DNA of 64,000 bases, taken from positions 213,149 through 277,148 of the forward strand of contig NZ_JACSPM010000004.1 of the NCBI RefSeq assembly GCF_014837165.1. The letters run 5' to 3'. The notes below the pieces were generated by a model, which searched no databases, was not told the origin of the DNA, and saw only the letters and a list, made by a program, of their open reading frames with translations. Positions 33,823 through 45,485 of the stretch are shown here, piece after piece (positions within the stretch are counted from its first letter, which is position 1; each line of letters opens with the position of its first letter). Both the position numbers and the translations under genes were made by a program. This DNA is from Microbacterium gallinarum (GTDB lineage Bacteria > Actinomycetota > Actinomycetes > Actinomycetales > Microbacteriaceae).

Positions 33823-36000
33823 TCATCCCTGCGTGGGTGAGGGGATGTGCGCCTGCGGATCGTGCCGGAGCCACAGCACGCCGAGCGGCGGCAGCACGAG
33901 CTTCGCGCGTCCGCCCTCGCCGGCATGGACCACGCCGAGGTTCCCGACGCCCGAGCCGCCGAAGGCCGCGGCATCCGTGTTGAGCACTTCATGCCAGACG
34001 CCGCGCTCGGGCAGATCCAGCTCGTAGGACGTGATCGGCTCGCCGGAGAAGTTGCAGACGACGGCGATGGAGTTGCCGTGCCAGTCGCGGCGCGCGAAGG
34101 CGATGACGTTGGGGTTCCACATCGGCGCCCCCAGCCGCACGAAAGCTGCGCCGTCGCTGTCGCGCGCCCACAGGGCGGAATGATCGCGGTACACGCGGTT
34201 GAGGGTCGCGACGAACGAGTGCAGCTGCGCGTGCGAGGGCTGATCGAGCAGCCACCAGTCCAGCGAGCGTCCCTCCGACCACTCGGAGAGCTGGCCGAAC
34301 TCCTGGCCCATGAACAGCAGCTGCTTGCCCGGGTGACCCCACATGTAGGCGAGGAACGCGCGCATGTTCGCGAGCTGCTGCCAGTGGTCGCCCGGCATGC
34401 GCCCGATGAGACTGCCCTTGCCGTGCACGACCTCGTCGTGGCTGATCGGCAGCACGAAGTTCTCGCTGAACGCGTAGACGAACGAGAACGACAGCTCGCC
34501 CTCGTGGTGGGAGCGGTACATCGGGTCGCGCTTGATGTACTGCAGCGAGTCGTTCATCCAGCCCATGTTCCACTTGAACCCGAAGCCCAGGCCGGCCTGA
34601 CTCGTCGGAGCGGTGACCCCGGGGAAGCTCGTGGACTCCTCGGCGATCATCGCGATGCCCGGGTAGCGCTTGTAGGCGGTGGCGTTGACCTCCTGGAGGA
34701 AGCGGATGGCCTCGAGGTTCTCCCTGCCGCCGTGCACGTTGGGGACCCACTCGCCGTCTTCGCGCGAGTAGTCGAGGTACAGCATCGACGCCACGGCGTC
34801 GACCCGCAGGCCGTCGACGTGGAACTCCTCGAACCAGTACAGCGCGTTCGCGACGAGGAAGTTGCGCACCTCGTTGCGCCCGTAGTCGAAGATGTACGTG
34901 CCCCAGTCGCGGTGCTCGCCGCGTCGCGGGTCGGGGTGCTCGTACAGCGCCTCGCCGTCGAAGCGGGCGAGGGCGAAGGCATCCTTCGGAAAATGCCCCG
35001 GAACCCAGTCCATGATCACGCCGATGCCTGCGCCGTGCAGGCGGTCGATCAGGTAGCGGAGGTCGTCGGGATGGCCGAACCTGCTCGTCGGCGCGTAGTA
35101 CCCGGTGACCTGGTAGCCCCACGAGCCGCCGAAGGGATGCTCGGACAGCGGCAGGAACTCGACGTGTGTGAAGCCCTGCGCGCCGACGTACTCGATGATC
35201 TGGTCGGCGGCCTCGCGATAGGACAGACCCGGTCGCCAGGAGCCGAGGTGGAGCTCGTAGACCGACATGGGCGATGAGACAGGGGTCGACTTCGCCCGGC
35301 GCTTCATCCACTCGTCGTCCGCCCAGCGGTACGACGACTGCGTCACGACCGACGCGGTGGCCGGCGGAACCTCGGCGAAGCGGGCCATCGGGTCGGCCTT
35401 GGTGACCCATCCGCCTGCACGGCTCAGCAGCTCGAACTTGTAGGTCTCCCCGGCGCCCACGCCGGGCACGAACAGCTCCCACACCCCGCTGCCTCCCATG
35501 GAGCGCATGGCATGGCCCTGGCCGTCCCAGTCGTTGAACGAGCCGACGATCCGCACGGCGCGCGCGTTCGGCGCCCACACCGCGAAGGCGGTGCCGCTCG
35601 TGCCCTCGAACTCGCGAACGTGAGCGCCGAGGACGCGCCAGAGCTCCTCATGGCGGCCCTCGCCGACGAGGTGGAGGTCGAGCTCGCCGATCGACGGCGG
35701 GAAGCGATAGGGGTCGTCGGCGACGTAGTCGGGACCGTCGTCGTACGCGGTCACGAGCTCGTAGCGACGCAGGGGGCCGGATCGGGTGCCCTCCCAGATC
35801 CCCGCGCGAACGTGCTCGAGCGGCACGCGGGTGCCGTCGACGAACACCGCGGTCACGCTGCGGGCGAGCGGACGGCGTGCACGGACGGTCCAGAGGGTGC
35901 CGCCCTCGGCGTCCTGGCCGGGGTGGATGCCGAGCACGCTGTGCGGGTCGTGGTGGGCGCCCCCGGCGATCGCGTCGAGCACCTCATCGGTCGTCGTCAT
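33823..36000 (-). CDS. glgB: 1,4-alpha-glucan branching enzyme GlgB
   Basis: A 725-residue GH13 enzyme that introduces alpha-1,6 branches. Two N-terminal beta domains (the CBM48 part includes FAVWAPNARAVRIVGSFNDW) precede the barrel with the nucleophile in DGLRVDAVASMLYLDY, the acid in IAEESTSFP and the SHDEVVHGKGSL loop. The length equals typical long GlgB proteins. The ATG at 36000 overlaps the glgE stop (ATGA), so glgE-glgB is a coupled unit, as in the mycobacterial GlgE pathway. It is convergent with ybbN. Confidence 0.96.
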   Translation of the reverse strand: MTTTDEVLDAIAGGAHHDPHSVLGIHPGQDAEGGTLWTVRARRPLARSVTAVFVDGTRVPLEHVRAGIWEGTRSGPLRRYELVTAYDDGPDYVADDPYRFPPSIGELDLHLVGEGRHEELWRVLGAHVREFEGTSGTAFAVWAPNARAVRIVGSFNDWDGQGHAMRSMGGSGVWELFVPGVGAGETYKFELLSRAGGWVTKADPMARFAEVPPATASVVTQSSYRWADDEWMKRRAKSTPVSSPMSVYELHLGSWRPGLSYREAADQIIEYVGAQGFTHVEFLPLSEHPFGGSWGYQVTGYYAPTSRFGHPDDLRYLIDRLHGAGIGVIMDWVPGHFPKDAFALARFDGEALYEHPDPRRGEHRDWGTYIFDYGRNEVRNFLVANALYWFEEFHVDGLRVDAVASMLYLDYSREDGEWVPNVHGGRENLEAIRFLQEVNATAYKRYPGIAMIAEESTSFPGVTAPTSQAGLGFGFKWNMGWMNDSLQYIKRDPMYRSHHEGELSFSFVYAFSENFVLPISHDEVVHGKGSLIGRMPGDHWQQLANMRAFLAYMWGHPGKQLLFMGQEFGQLSEWSEGRSLDWWLLDQPSHAQLHSFVATLNRVYRDHSALWARDSDGAAFVRLGAPMWNPNVIAFARRDWHGNSIAVVCNFSGEPITSYELDLPERGVWHEVLNTDAAAFGGSGVGNLGVVHAGEGGRAKLVLPPLGVLWLRHDPQAHIPSPTQG

Positions 36001-38081
36001 CGCGTCTCCTTGACGTGCAGGATGTGAACGGGCTCGCGGAAGGCGTCCAGCTGGACGAAGTTGTGGTCGGACCAGGTCCAGCGCGCGCCTGTGACGAGGT
36101 CCTCGACCTCGTACGGGTCACCGGGCTGCACGCCCCACACGCGGGTGTCGAGGTGGATCATCGTCTGGCGCACCGAGTGCGGATCGGTGTTGACCACGAC
36201 GATGATCGTGTCGCTCGCGCCGGTCGGCGACAGGGCCGCCGGCAGGTGCTTCGCGTAGACGAGGATCGCATCGTCGTCGCTCCAGTGGATGGTGATGTTG
36301 CGGAGCTGGCGCAGCGCCGGGTGATCGCGGCGGATCTCGTTGAGCCGCCGGAGCCACGGGGCGAGCGAGTCGCCGCGCGCTTCGGCGCCCTCCCAGTCGC
36401 GCACCTTGATCTCGTACTTCTCGTTGTCGATGTTCTCCTCGGACCCGGGCCGGGCCACGTTCTCGAACAGCTCGTAGCCCGCGTACACGCCCCACGTCGG
36501 CGCGGCCGTGGCCGCGAGCGCCGCCCGGATGACGTAGGCCGGACGTCCGCCGAACTGGAGGTACTCCGTCAGGATGTCGTGGGTGTTCACGAACAGGTTC
36601 GGCCGCATGAAGTCGGCCGTCTCGGTGGCGATCGACGTGAAGAACTCCTCGAGCTCCTGCTTGGTGTTGCGCCACGTGTAATACGAGTAGCTCTGCTGGA
36701 AGCCGGCCTTCGCGAGAGTCTGCATGACCTCCGGACGCGAGAAAGCCTCTGCGAGGAAGATGACGTCGGGGCGATCCGCGTTCACCGTTGCGATGAGCCA
36801 CTCCCAGAACTCCAGCGGCTTGGTGTGCGGGTTGTCGACGCGGAAGATCGTCACGCCCTGGGCGATCCAGTGGCGCACCACGCGCAGCACCTCGGCGTAG
36901 ATGCCCTCTGGGTCGTTGTCGAAGTAGACCGGGTAGATGTCCTGGTACTTCTTCGGCGGGTTCTCCGCGTAGGCGATGGTGCCGTCCGGGAGGGTGACGA
37001 ACCACTCCGGGTGCTCGATGACCCAGGGGTGGTCGGGGGAGGCGTTGAGCGCGAGGTCGAGCGCGACCTCCAGCCCGTTCTCACGGGCCGCCCGCACGAA
37101 GGCGCGGAAGTCCGCCATCGAGCCGAGCTCGGGGCTGACCGCGTCGTGGCCGCCGTCGGCGGATCCGATCCCGTATGGCGAGCCCGGGTCTCCCGGTTCG
37201 GCCGTGAGGGTGTTGTTGCGGCCCTTGCGGTTGGTGGTGCCGATCGGATGCACCGGCGGGATGTACAGCACATCGAAGCCCATGTCGCGCACCGCGGGCA
37301 TGCGGGCACGGGCGGTGCGCAGGTTGCCGGGTTTCACGCGCCCGTCCTTCAGGCGCTTCGCGCCCTCGGAGCGGGGGAAGAACTCGTACCAGGCGCCCAC
37401 GCCGGCGCGCTCGCGCTCGACGAGCAGCTCGAGGATGGGTCCGCTCGACGCGATCGACATCAGCGGACGCTGGGCGAAGAAGCCGGTGATGGCGGCATCC
37501 CGCACGACGGCGAGCGCTCCGTCGCTGTCGATCTTCGGGTCGCGGAGGACGGCTGCGGCGCCGGCGAGCGCCTTGCGCTCGGCGGGGGAGCGGTCCTCCT
37601 CGATGCGCGCACGGTCGAAGAGCAGGGCGCCCATCTCACGCATCAGCTCCACGTCGACGCCCGCGGCGATCTTGACGTCGGCGGCGTGCTGCCACGTGAG
37701 GAAGTCGTCGCCGAAGGCCTCGAACCGGAACGTCCACAGGCCGTCCTCGAGCAGAGCCACGGTGGTCATCCAGCGGTCCAGGCCGTTCTCGAGCGGCGTC
37801 ACGCCGTGTAGCGACTCGTCGCCCGACGGTGAGAAGAGCCGCAGGTGGACGCCGATCCGGTCGTGGCCCTCGCGGAAGGCGGTCACCCCGAACGGCACGG
37901 CCTCTCCGTTGAAGGCTTTCGCCCGGTACGGCTCGCCGGGGATCGACGGCGAAGGCTTGGTGAGAGGGATGCGCCCGGTCATCGTCGCGACGTGCGATTC
38001 GCCCACCGGCGCGGGACGGACGGGAAGGGCGGAGAGGCTCCGCCACGGACGTGGGGGAGTCGGACGCGTTGGTGATGCCAC
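35997..38081 (-). CDS. glgE: Maltose-1-phosphate maltosyltransferase GlgE
   Basis: A 694-residue GH13 enzyme that adds maltosyl units from maltose-1-phosphate to alpha-1,4-glucan. Diagnostic features are VLYIPPVHPIGTTNRKGRNN, ENPPKKYQDIYPV, the nucleophile in TIFRVDNPHTKP, the acid in FLAEAF and the SYYTWRN motif. The GTG at 38081 lies 6 nt after a TAGGTT box and so is probably leaderless. Its partners TreS and Pep2 (or GlgC/GlgM), which supply maltose-1-phosphate, are not in the window. Confidence 0.95.
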   Translation of the reverse strand: MASPTRPTPPRPWRSLSALPVRPAPVGESHVATMTGRIPLTKPSPSIPGEPYRAKAFNGEAVPFGVTAFREGHDRIGVHLRLFSPSGDESLHGVTPLENGLDRWMTTVALLEDGLWTFRFEAFGDDFLTWQHAADVKIAAGVDVELMREMGALLFDRARIEEDRSPAERKALAGAAAVLRDPKIDSDGALAVVRDAAITGFFAQRPLMSIASSGPILELLVERERAGVGAWYEFFPRSEGAKRLKDGRVKPGNLRTARARMPAVRDMGFDVLYIPPVHPIGTTNRKGRNNTLTAEPGDPGSPYGIGSADGGHDAVSPELGSMADFRAFVRAARENGLEVALDLALNASPDHPWVIEHPEWFVTLPDGTIAYAENPPKKYQDIYPVYFDNDPEGIYAEVLRVVRHWIAQGVTIFRVDNPHTKPLEFWEWLIATVNADRPDVIFLAEAFSRPEVMQTLAKAGFQQSYSYYTWRNTKQELEEFFTSIATETADFMRPNLFVNTHDILTEYLQFGGRPAYVIRAALAATAAPTWGVYAGYELFENVARPGSEENIDNEKYEIKVRDWEGAEARGDSLAPWLRRLNEIRRDHPALRQLRNITIHWSDDDAILVYAKHLPAALSPTGASDTIIVVVNTDPHSVRQTMIHLDTRVWGVQPGDPYEVEDLVTGARWTWSDHNFVQLDAFREPVHILHVKETR

Positions 38082-38087
38082 GATTCG

Positions 38088-38093
38088 AACCTA
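38088..38093 (-). promoter_or_regulatory. -10 box TAGGTT, leaderless glgE promoter
   Basis: On the coding strand TAGGTT ends 6 nt before the glgE GTG, with no ribosome binding site between. Confidence 0.55.
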
Positions 38094-38149
38094 CCGGCCG
38101 TGATGACGGCTCGATAGGAGCTTGCGCCCGGGTCGCATTCCGTGGATGC

Positions 38150-40234
38150 TCACTCCGCGCGGAAGAGATGCATCGAGGTTCCCGGCACCGCGACGACGTC
38201 GCCCGGCGCGTGGTCGTCGCGATCGTCGGCGGGGGTCTCCTCGACGCTCGACCACAGCGAGACATACCGCGTGACGCCGTCGATCTCGGGAAGCGTGACC
38301 TCGGTGTCGCGCTCGGTGCCGTGCACGATGAGGAGGATGCGGTTGAACTCCTCCACCTCGGGCGTGGAGGCCGCCACGTACTGGAGGGTGCGGTGCGAGG
38401 GGCTCGTCCAGCGTTCGCCCGACATCGTCTCGCCGTGCTCGTCGAACCACTCCATGACCGAAGCGGACGGCGTGTGCTCGTCGAGCCGCGCGAACCGGAT
38501 GGGGCGCAGCGCCGGGTTCTCGCGGCGGAGCGCGGTGAGGCGCTGCACGTGGGTGAACAGGTCGCGCTGCCAGTCGGCGTGCTCCCACGAGAGCCACGTC
38601 AGGGGCGAGTCGTGGCAGTACGCGTTGTTGTTCCCGCGCTGGGTGCGGCCGAATTCGTCACCGGCTGTCAGCATCGGGATGCCAGCGGAGAGCAGCAGCG
38701 TCCCGAGCAGATTCCGCATCGCCTTGCGGCGTGTGGCGAGGATGCCCTCGTCGTCGGTGGGGCCCTCCGCGCCGTGGTTGAACGAGCGGTTGGTGTCGGC
38801 GCCGTCGCGATTCTGCTCGCCGTTGCCCAGGTTGTGCTTGACGTCGTACGACACCAGGTCGCGCAGCGTGAAGCCGTCGTGCGCGGTCACGAAGTTCACG
38901 CTCGCCAGCGGCCCGCGCTCCTGCGAGAAGGTGTTCGCCGACCCGGCGAGCCGCGTCGCGAAGCCGCCGATGCCGACCGGGGCGGCGGACGCGCGCCGGG
39001 CGTAGTCGACGTCGCTCAGCCAGAAGTTGCGCACGCGGTCGCGGTAGCGGTCGTTCCACTCGCTCCAGCCCTCGCCGAAGTTCCCCGTCTGCCAGCCCCC
39101 CATCCCGACATCCCACGGCTCCGAGATCTTCTTGACGCGGGCGAGGGCCGGGTCGTCGATGATCGCGCGCAGCAGCGGGTGGTCGGGGGTGAAATGGTGG
39201 TCGGCGTCGCGGCCGAGCGTCGCAGCCAGGTCGAAGCGGAAGCCGTCGATCTGCACGTCGTTCGCCCAGTAGCGCAGCGAATCCAGGATCAGCCGGGCCC
39301 CGGCATCCGTCGACGTGTTCACCGAGTTGCCGCAGCCGGTGACATCGATGTAGGCCCCGTCGTCCTGCTGCCGGTAGTAGGCGCGGTTGTCGATGCCGCG
39401 CAGGCTCGACCGCGGACCGCCGATGCCCTCCTCCGCGGTGTGGTTGTACACCACGTCCAGGATCACCTCGAGGCCCGCCTCGTGGAGCAGGCGCACCATG
39501 CCCTTGAACTCGCGCAGGACGGCTTCAGGACCTTCGCGCCGCGACTGCTCGGTCGCATACGGCGCGTGCGGTGTGAAGAAGTTGAGACTGTTGTAGCCCC
39601 AGTAGTTCGACAGGCCGTGCTGCAGCAGGCGCGGCTCGGTGGCGAACGCGTGTACGGGGAGCAGTTCGATGCTGGTCACGCCGAGCGCGAGGAAGTGCTC
39701 GATCATGGCAGGGTGCGCGAGCCCGGCGTACGTGCCGTGAAGGGCGGGCGGGACTCCCGGATGCCGCTTCGAGAGGCCCTTCACATGGCCCTCGTACAGC
39801 ACCGTGCGGTCGAGCGGGACTCCCGGCTTGTCCACGCCGCCCCAGTCGAACGAACCGTCCACGACGACCGAGCGCCAATCGTCGTACCCACCGCGAGCGA
39901 GCCCGCGCGAGTAGGGCTCGACCAGCAGGGTGCCGCGGTTGAAGGTGTTTCCCGGGGCATGCGGCCCGTCGACGCGCACGGCGTAGCGCGTACCCGCGCG
40001 CAGCAGGTGGGTGGTGACCTCCCACACACCGTCCCCGACAGGCTCGAGCGGAAGGATGTCGGTGGCCCAGTCGAGGTCGGTGTCGTCGAACACGACGAGC
40101 TCCATCGCCTCCGCTGCGCCCGACCAGATGCGCAGCCGCCCGCCGTCGGGCCCGAGCGTGACGCCGAGGTCGTCGAAGTCGGTGCTGTGCAGACCTGCGG
40201 ACAGGGCCGGCCCGGCGGACGGAGGGGAAGACAT
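38150..40234 (-). CDS. glgX: Second GlgX-type glycogen debranching enzyme
   Basis: A 694-residue GH13 isoamylase-type protein. The catalytic aspartate is in DGFRFDLAATLG, the acid in KISEPWD and the third acid in VTAHDGFTL. It resembles the copy at 7.5-9.7 kb but is shorter, and its N-terminal binding domain (LGVTLGPDGGRLRIWSGAAEAMELVVFDD) is quite different, so it is a paralogue rather than a recent duplicate. It lies upstream of glgE-glgB on the same strand with a gap of 68 bases, suggesting processing of the glucan made there. The ATG at 40234 follows a TACTGT box by 7 nt. Confidence 0.88.
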   Translation of the reverse strand: MSSPPSAGPALSAGLHSTDFDDLGVTLGPDGGRLRIWSGAAEAMELVVFDDTDLDWATDILPLEPVGDGVWEVTTHLLRAGTRYAVRVDGPHAPGNTFNRGTLLVEPYSRGLARGGYDDWRSVVVDGSFDWGGVDKPGVPLDRTVLYEGHVKGLSKRHPGVPPALHGTYAGLAHPAMIEHFLALGVTSIELLPVHAFATEPRLLQHGLSNYWGYNSLNFFTPHAPYATEQSRREGPEAVLREFKGMVRLLHEAGLEVILDVVYNHTAEEGIGGPRSSLRGIDNRAYYRQQDDGAYIDVTGCGNSVNTSTDAGARLILDSLRYWANDVQIDGFRFDLAATLGRDADHHFTPDHPLLRAIIDDPALARVKKISEPWDVGMGGWQTGNFGEGWSEWNDRYRDRVRNFWLSDVDYARRASAAPVGIGGFATRLAGSANTFSQERGPLASVNFVTAHDGFTLRDLVSYDVKHNLGNGEQNRDGADTNRSFNHGAEGPTDDEGILATRRKAMRNLLGTLLLSAGIPMLTAGDEFGRTQRGNNNAYCHDSPLTWLSWEHADWQRDLFTHVQRLTALRRENPALRPIRFARLDEHTPSASVMEWFDEHGETMSGERWTSPSHRTLQYVAASTPEVEEFNRILLIVHGTERDTEVTLPEIDGVTRYVSLWSSVEETPADDRDDHAPGDVVAVPGTSMHLFRAE

Positions 40235-40241
40235 GCGACCT

Positions 40242-40247
40242 ACAGTA
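40242..40247 (-). promoter_or_regulatory. -10 box TACTGT, leaderless
   Basis: TACTGT on the coding strand ends 7 nt before the ATG of the second glgX. Confidence 0.5.
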
Positions 40248-40344
40248 GTAAGCGCGTGAGTCGACGGTGTTACGGCACCCGGTTCCCGCGAGCTTGAGAC
40301 GCAGTCGCGCCGGGTCGCTCCGCCGGCGCAGGAAGGGGCGGACG

Positions 40345-41532
40345 ATGCAGGTCTACCTCGACCACGCCGCGACGACGCCGCTGCGGCCGGAAGCGCGCGA
40401 TGCATGGCTGCGTGCGACCGCCGACGTCGGCAACGCGTCCTCGATCCACGGCTACGGCCAGTCCGCGCGGAGGCTCCTGGAGGAATCGCGCGAGCGGCTG
40501 TCGCAGGTGCTCGACTGCGACCCGATCGAGGTGGTCTTCACGTCGGGCGGCACGGAGGCGGTCAACCTCGCGGTCAAGGGGCTGTGGTGGGCGCGGGACG
40601 CCGCAGCCGACGCGGTCGTCCTGCCCGACGGTGAGCACCACGCGACCCTCGACGCGATCGAGTGGCTTCACGCGACCGAGGGCGCGACGGTACGCCACGT
40701 CGCGCTCGATGCCCGCGGCGCGATCCCGCCGGCGGCCTTCGCCGCCAGCCTCGACGGTGCCGCGTTCGCGACGGCTCTGGCCGCGAACAACGAGGTCGGC
40801 ACCGTGAACGACGTCCTCCGGCTCGCCGCGGCGGCGCGGGAGGCCCGTGTTCCCCTGCACGTCGACGCCGTGGCCGCGTTCGGGCACCTCCCGGTGAGCT
40901 TCCGAGGATGGCGAGCGGATGCCGCGGGCCACACGGGCCTGTGTGCGATGAGCGTGTCGGCGCACAAGGTCGGCGGGCCGGCCGGGGTCGGCGCCCTGGT
41001 CGTATCGCGGCACGCGCGCCTGGCTCCGCTCGTCCACGGCGGCGGACAGCAGCGTGGCCTGCGCGCGGGAACCCAGGACGTCGCGGGCGCCGCGGCGTTC
41101 GCGGTGGCGGCGGAGCTGGCCGAAGCCGAGCGCGAGGCCGAGGCGGAGCGGCTCGCCGCGCTTCGCGAACGGCTGGTGCGCGGCATCCTGTCCACCGTCG
41201 CCGAGGCCGAGCTGCTCGGCGATCCGGACGACCGCATCCCCGGGAACGCCCACGTGCTGTTCCCGGGCGCCTCGGGCGAGACCCTGCTGTTCCTGCTGGA
41301 TCAGGCGGGTATCGCGGTGTCGACGGGGTCGGCATGCCAGGCCGGCATCCCCGAGCCGTCGCACGTCGTGCAGGCGCTCGGGCGGTCGGATGCCGAAGCC
41401 CGCCAGGTGCTGCGGCTCACTCTCGGGCGCACGACGGTCGACGCCGACGTCGATCGGGTGCTCGCGGCGCTCCCGGCTGCGGTGGAGCGTGCGCGGGCGG
41501 CATCCGGGTCGTCCTCAGGCGCCCGCTCGTAG
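40345..41532 (+). CDS. Cysteine desulfurase (NifS/IscS-like)
   Basis: A 395-residue PLP enzyme that takes sulfur from cysteine as a persulfide. It opens [15 protein letters not shown]; the PLP lysine is in [16 protein letters not shown], the conserved histidine in [11 protein letters not shown] and the active cysteine in [14 protein letters not shown]. The ATG at 40345 has AGGAAGGGG upstream. Only ten bases separate it from mnmA, so it most likely supplies sulfur for tRNA 2-thiolation, although Fe-S cluster assembly is also possible. Confidence 0.92.
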   Translation: MQVYLDHAATTPLRPEARDAWLRATADVGNASSIHGYGQSARRLLEESRERLSQVLDCDPIEVVFTSGGTEAVNLAVKGLWWARDAAADAVVLPDGEHHATLDAIEWLHATEGATVRHVALDARGAIPPAAFAASLDGAAFATALAANNEVGTVNDVLRLAAAAREARVPLHVDAVAAFGHLPVSFRGWRADAAGHTGLCAMSVSAHKVGGPAGVGALVVSRHARLAPLVHGGGQQRGLRAGTQDVAGAAAFAVAAELAEAEREAEAERLAALRERLVRGILSTVAEAELLGDPDDRIPGNAHVLFPGASGETLLFLLDQAGIAVSTGSACQAGIPEPSHVVQALGRSDAEARQVLRLTLGRTTVDADVDRVLAALPAAVERARAASGSSSGARS

Positions 41533-41535
41533 ACT
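41530..41535 (+). promoter_or_regulatory. -10 box TAGACT, leaderless mnmA promoter
   Basis: TAGACT overlaps the stop codon of the desulfurase gene and ends 7 nt before the mnmA ATG, giving mnmA its own start signal within a tight gene pair. Confidence 0.55.
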
Positions 41536-41542
41536 GGAGTCC

Positions 41543-42640
41543 ATGCGGATCCTTGCGGCGATGAGCGGTGGCGTCGATTCCGCCGTCGCGGCGGCGCGGG
41601 CCGCGGAGGCCGGGCACGACGTCGTCGGCGTGCACCTGGCGCTCTCGCGGGCCGGCGGCACGCTGCGGACCGGCAGCCGGGGCTGCTGCACGATCGAGGA
41701 CGCGATGGACGCGCGCCGGGCCGCCGATCTGATCGGAATCCCGTTCTACGTGTGGGACTTCTCGGAGCGCTTCCGCGACGACGTGATCGAGGACTTCGTG
41801 TCGGAGTACCGCGCGGGACGCACGCCGAACCCCTGCATGCGGTGCAACGAGAAGATCAAGTTCGCCGCCCTGCTCGAGCGCGCGATCGAGCTCGGTTTCG
41901 ATGCCGTCTGCACGGGCCACTACGCCACGCTGGTCGAGACCGGCGAGGGGCTGGAGCTGCACCGGGCCTCCGATGCCGCGAAGGACCAGTCCTACGTGCT
42001 CGGCGTGCTCACGGCCGAGCAGCTCGCGCACACGTACTTCCCGCTCGGCTCGACACCGTCGAAGGCGGTCGTGCGGGCAGAGGCCGAGGCTCGCGGACTG
42101 ACGGTCGCGCACAAGCCCGACAGCCACGACATCTGCTTCATCCCCGACGGCGACACACGCGGCTGGCTCGCCGAGAAGGTGGGCACAGCGCAGGGCGACG
42201 TCGTCGACCGCACGGGTGCGGTGGTGGGCCGCCACGAGGGCGCGCACGCCTTTACCGTCGGTCAGCGGCGCGGGCTGTCGCTCGGCGTCCCCGCACCCGA
42301 CGGCAAGCCTCGCTTCGTGCTCGAGGTGCGGCCTGTCACGAACACCGTGGTCGTCGGCCCCAAGGAGGCGCTCGCGACCGCCGAGATCTCGGGGGAGCGC
42401 CACTCCTGGGCCGGGCGCCCGCAGGCGCCCGGCGAGTTCGGCTGCGATGTGCAGATCCGCGCGCACGCCGATCCGGTCCCCGCCCGGGCGACGCTCGCCG
42501 ATGGGCGTCTGACCGTCGTGCCCGAGACGCCCTTCGACGGCGTCGCGCCGGGGCAGACGGCGGTCCTCTACGACGGCACGCGGGTCATCGGCCAGTTCAC
42601 GATCGACCGCACCGTGTCCGCCGTTCCGGTCGACGCGTAG
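41543..42640 (+). CDS. mnmA: tRNA-specific 2-thiouridylase MnmA
   Basis: A 365-residue enzyme that adenylates and thiolates U34 of tRNA-Lys, -Glu and -Gln. The PP-loop is [13 protein letters not shown]; the two catalytic cysteines are in [14 protein letters not shown] and [10 protein letters not shown]; tRNA recognition residues include TGHYA and [10 protein letters not shown]. The ATG at 41543 is set by the family N-terminus [10 protein letters not shown] and by the TAGACT box. It acts with the cysteine desulfurase just upstream. Confidence 0.95.
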   Translation: MRILAAMSGGVDSAVAAARAAEAGHDVVGVHLALSRAGGTLRTGSRGCCTIEDAMDARRAADLIGIPFYVWDFSERFRDDVIEDFVSEYRAGRTPNPCMRCNEKIKFAALLERAIELGFDAVCTGHYATLVETGEGLELHRASDAAKDQSYVLGVLTAEQLAHTYFPLGSTPSKAVVRAEAEARGLTVAHKPDSHDICFIPDGDTRGWLAEKVGTAQGDVVDRTGAVVGRHEGAHAFTVGQRRGLSLGVPAPDGKPRFVLEVRPVTNTVVVGPKEALATAEISGERHSWAGRPQAPGEFGCDVQIRAHADPVPARATLADGRLTVVPETPFDGVAPGQTAVLYDGTRVIGQFTIDRTVSAVPVDA

Positions 42641-42643
42641 AGC

Positions 42644-42652
42644 GGATGCCGC
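42644..42652 (+). repeat. Intergenic copy of the 9-mer (GGATGCCGC orientation)
   Basis: A non-coding copy in the mnmA-ligA gap. Confidence 0.5.
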
Positions 42653-42699
42653 ACCCCGGCGCCGAGCGTCCAGCCCCTTCTGCTGTCCGTGGCCGCTCC

Positions 42700-45090
<2,391 letters not shown>

Positions 45091-45108
45091 GCGCGTCCAG
45101 GCCGACGG

Positions 45109-45342
45109 TCAGTGGGGGGTCGGCGCGAGACGCCCCGCGCCGCGCAGGAAGTCCGACGGCGCCGTAAGCGGGTCGGTGACGACGTCCGTCTCGGGCGTGA
45201 ACACGCACGTCGACGTGGGAGGGTCTTTCAACGGCCCCCCGGGGGCGGCGATCGCCACCGAGGAGGAACCCAGCAGGGCGCCGACGGCTCCCGCGGCGAG
45301 CAGCACGATCGCGTTGCGCGAGGTGCGGAGTGCGCTGTCCAT
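45109..45342 (-). CDS. Small secreted protein of unknown function
   Basis: A 77-residue protein with a clear signal peptide (basic MDSALRTSRN, hydrophobic core to about residue 30, cleavage likely after SSVAIA). The mature part is about 45 residues, has a single cysteine in TSTCVFTPETDVVTDPL and ends in a proline-rich tail. No family recognised. The ATG at 45342 has AAAGG upstream. It is convergent with ligA (18-base gap) and divergent from the LuxR-type regulator, which might control it (inference). Confidence 0.6.
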   Translation of the reverse strand: MDSALRTSRNAIVLLAAGAVGALLGSSSVAIAAPGGPLKDPPTSTCVFTPETDVVTDPLTAPSDFLRGAGRLAPTPH

Positions 45343-45485
45343 GAACTGACCTTTCGTTGTTGCGGATGGATGCCTCCACGGTGCGTCCACCGCGCTCATC
45401 CGCACATCGGGGACGACCCCTCGGATCGGCGTCCTCCACCCTCAGATCCGCGGCGTGATGCGCCAGACGCTGTCACACTGGAGAG

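Noticed and set aside
33847..37811. Long plus-strand open frames opposite glgB and glgE
   Set aside because: Low-complexity Arg/Val/Asp-rich translations with no domain; glgB and glgE are complete on the minus strand.
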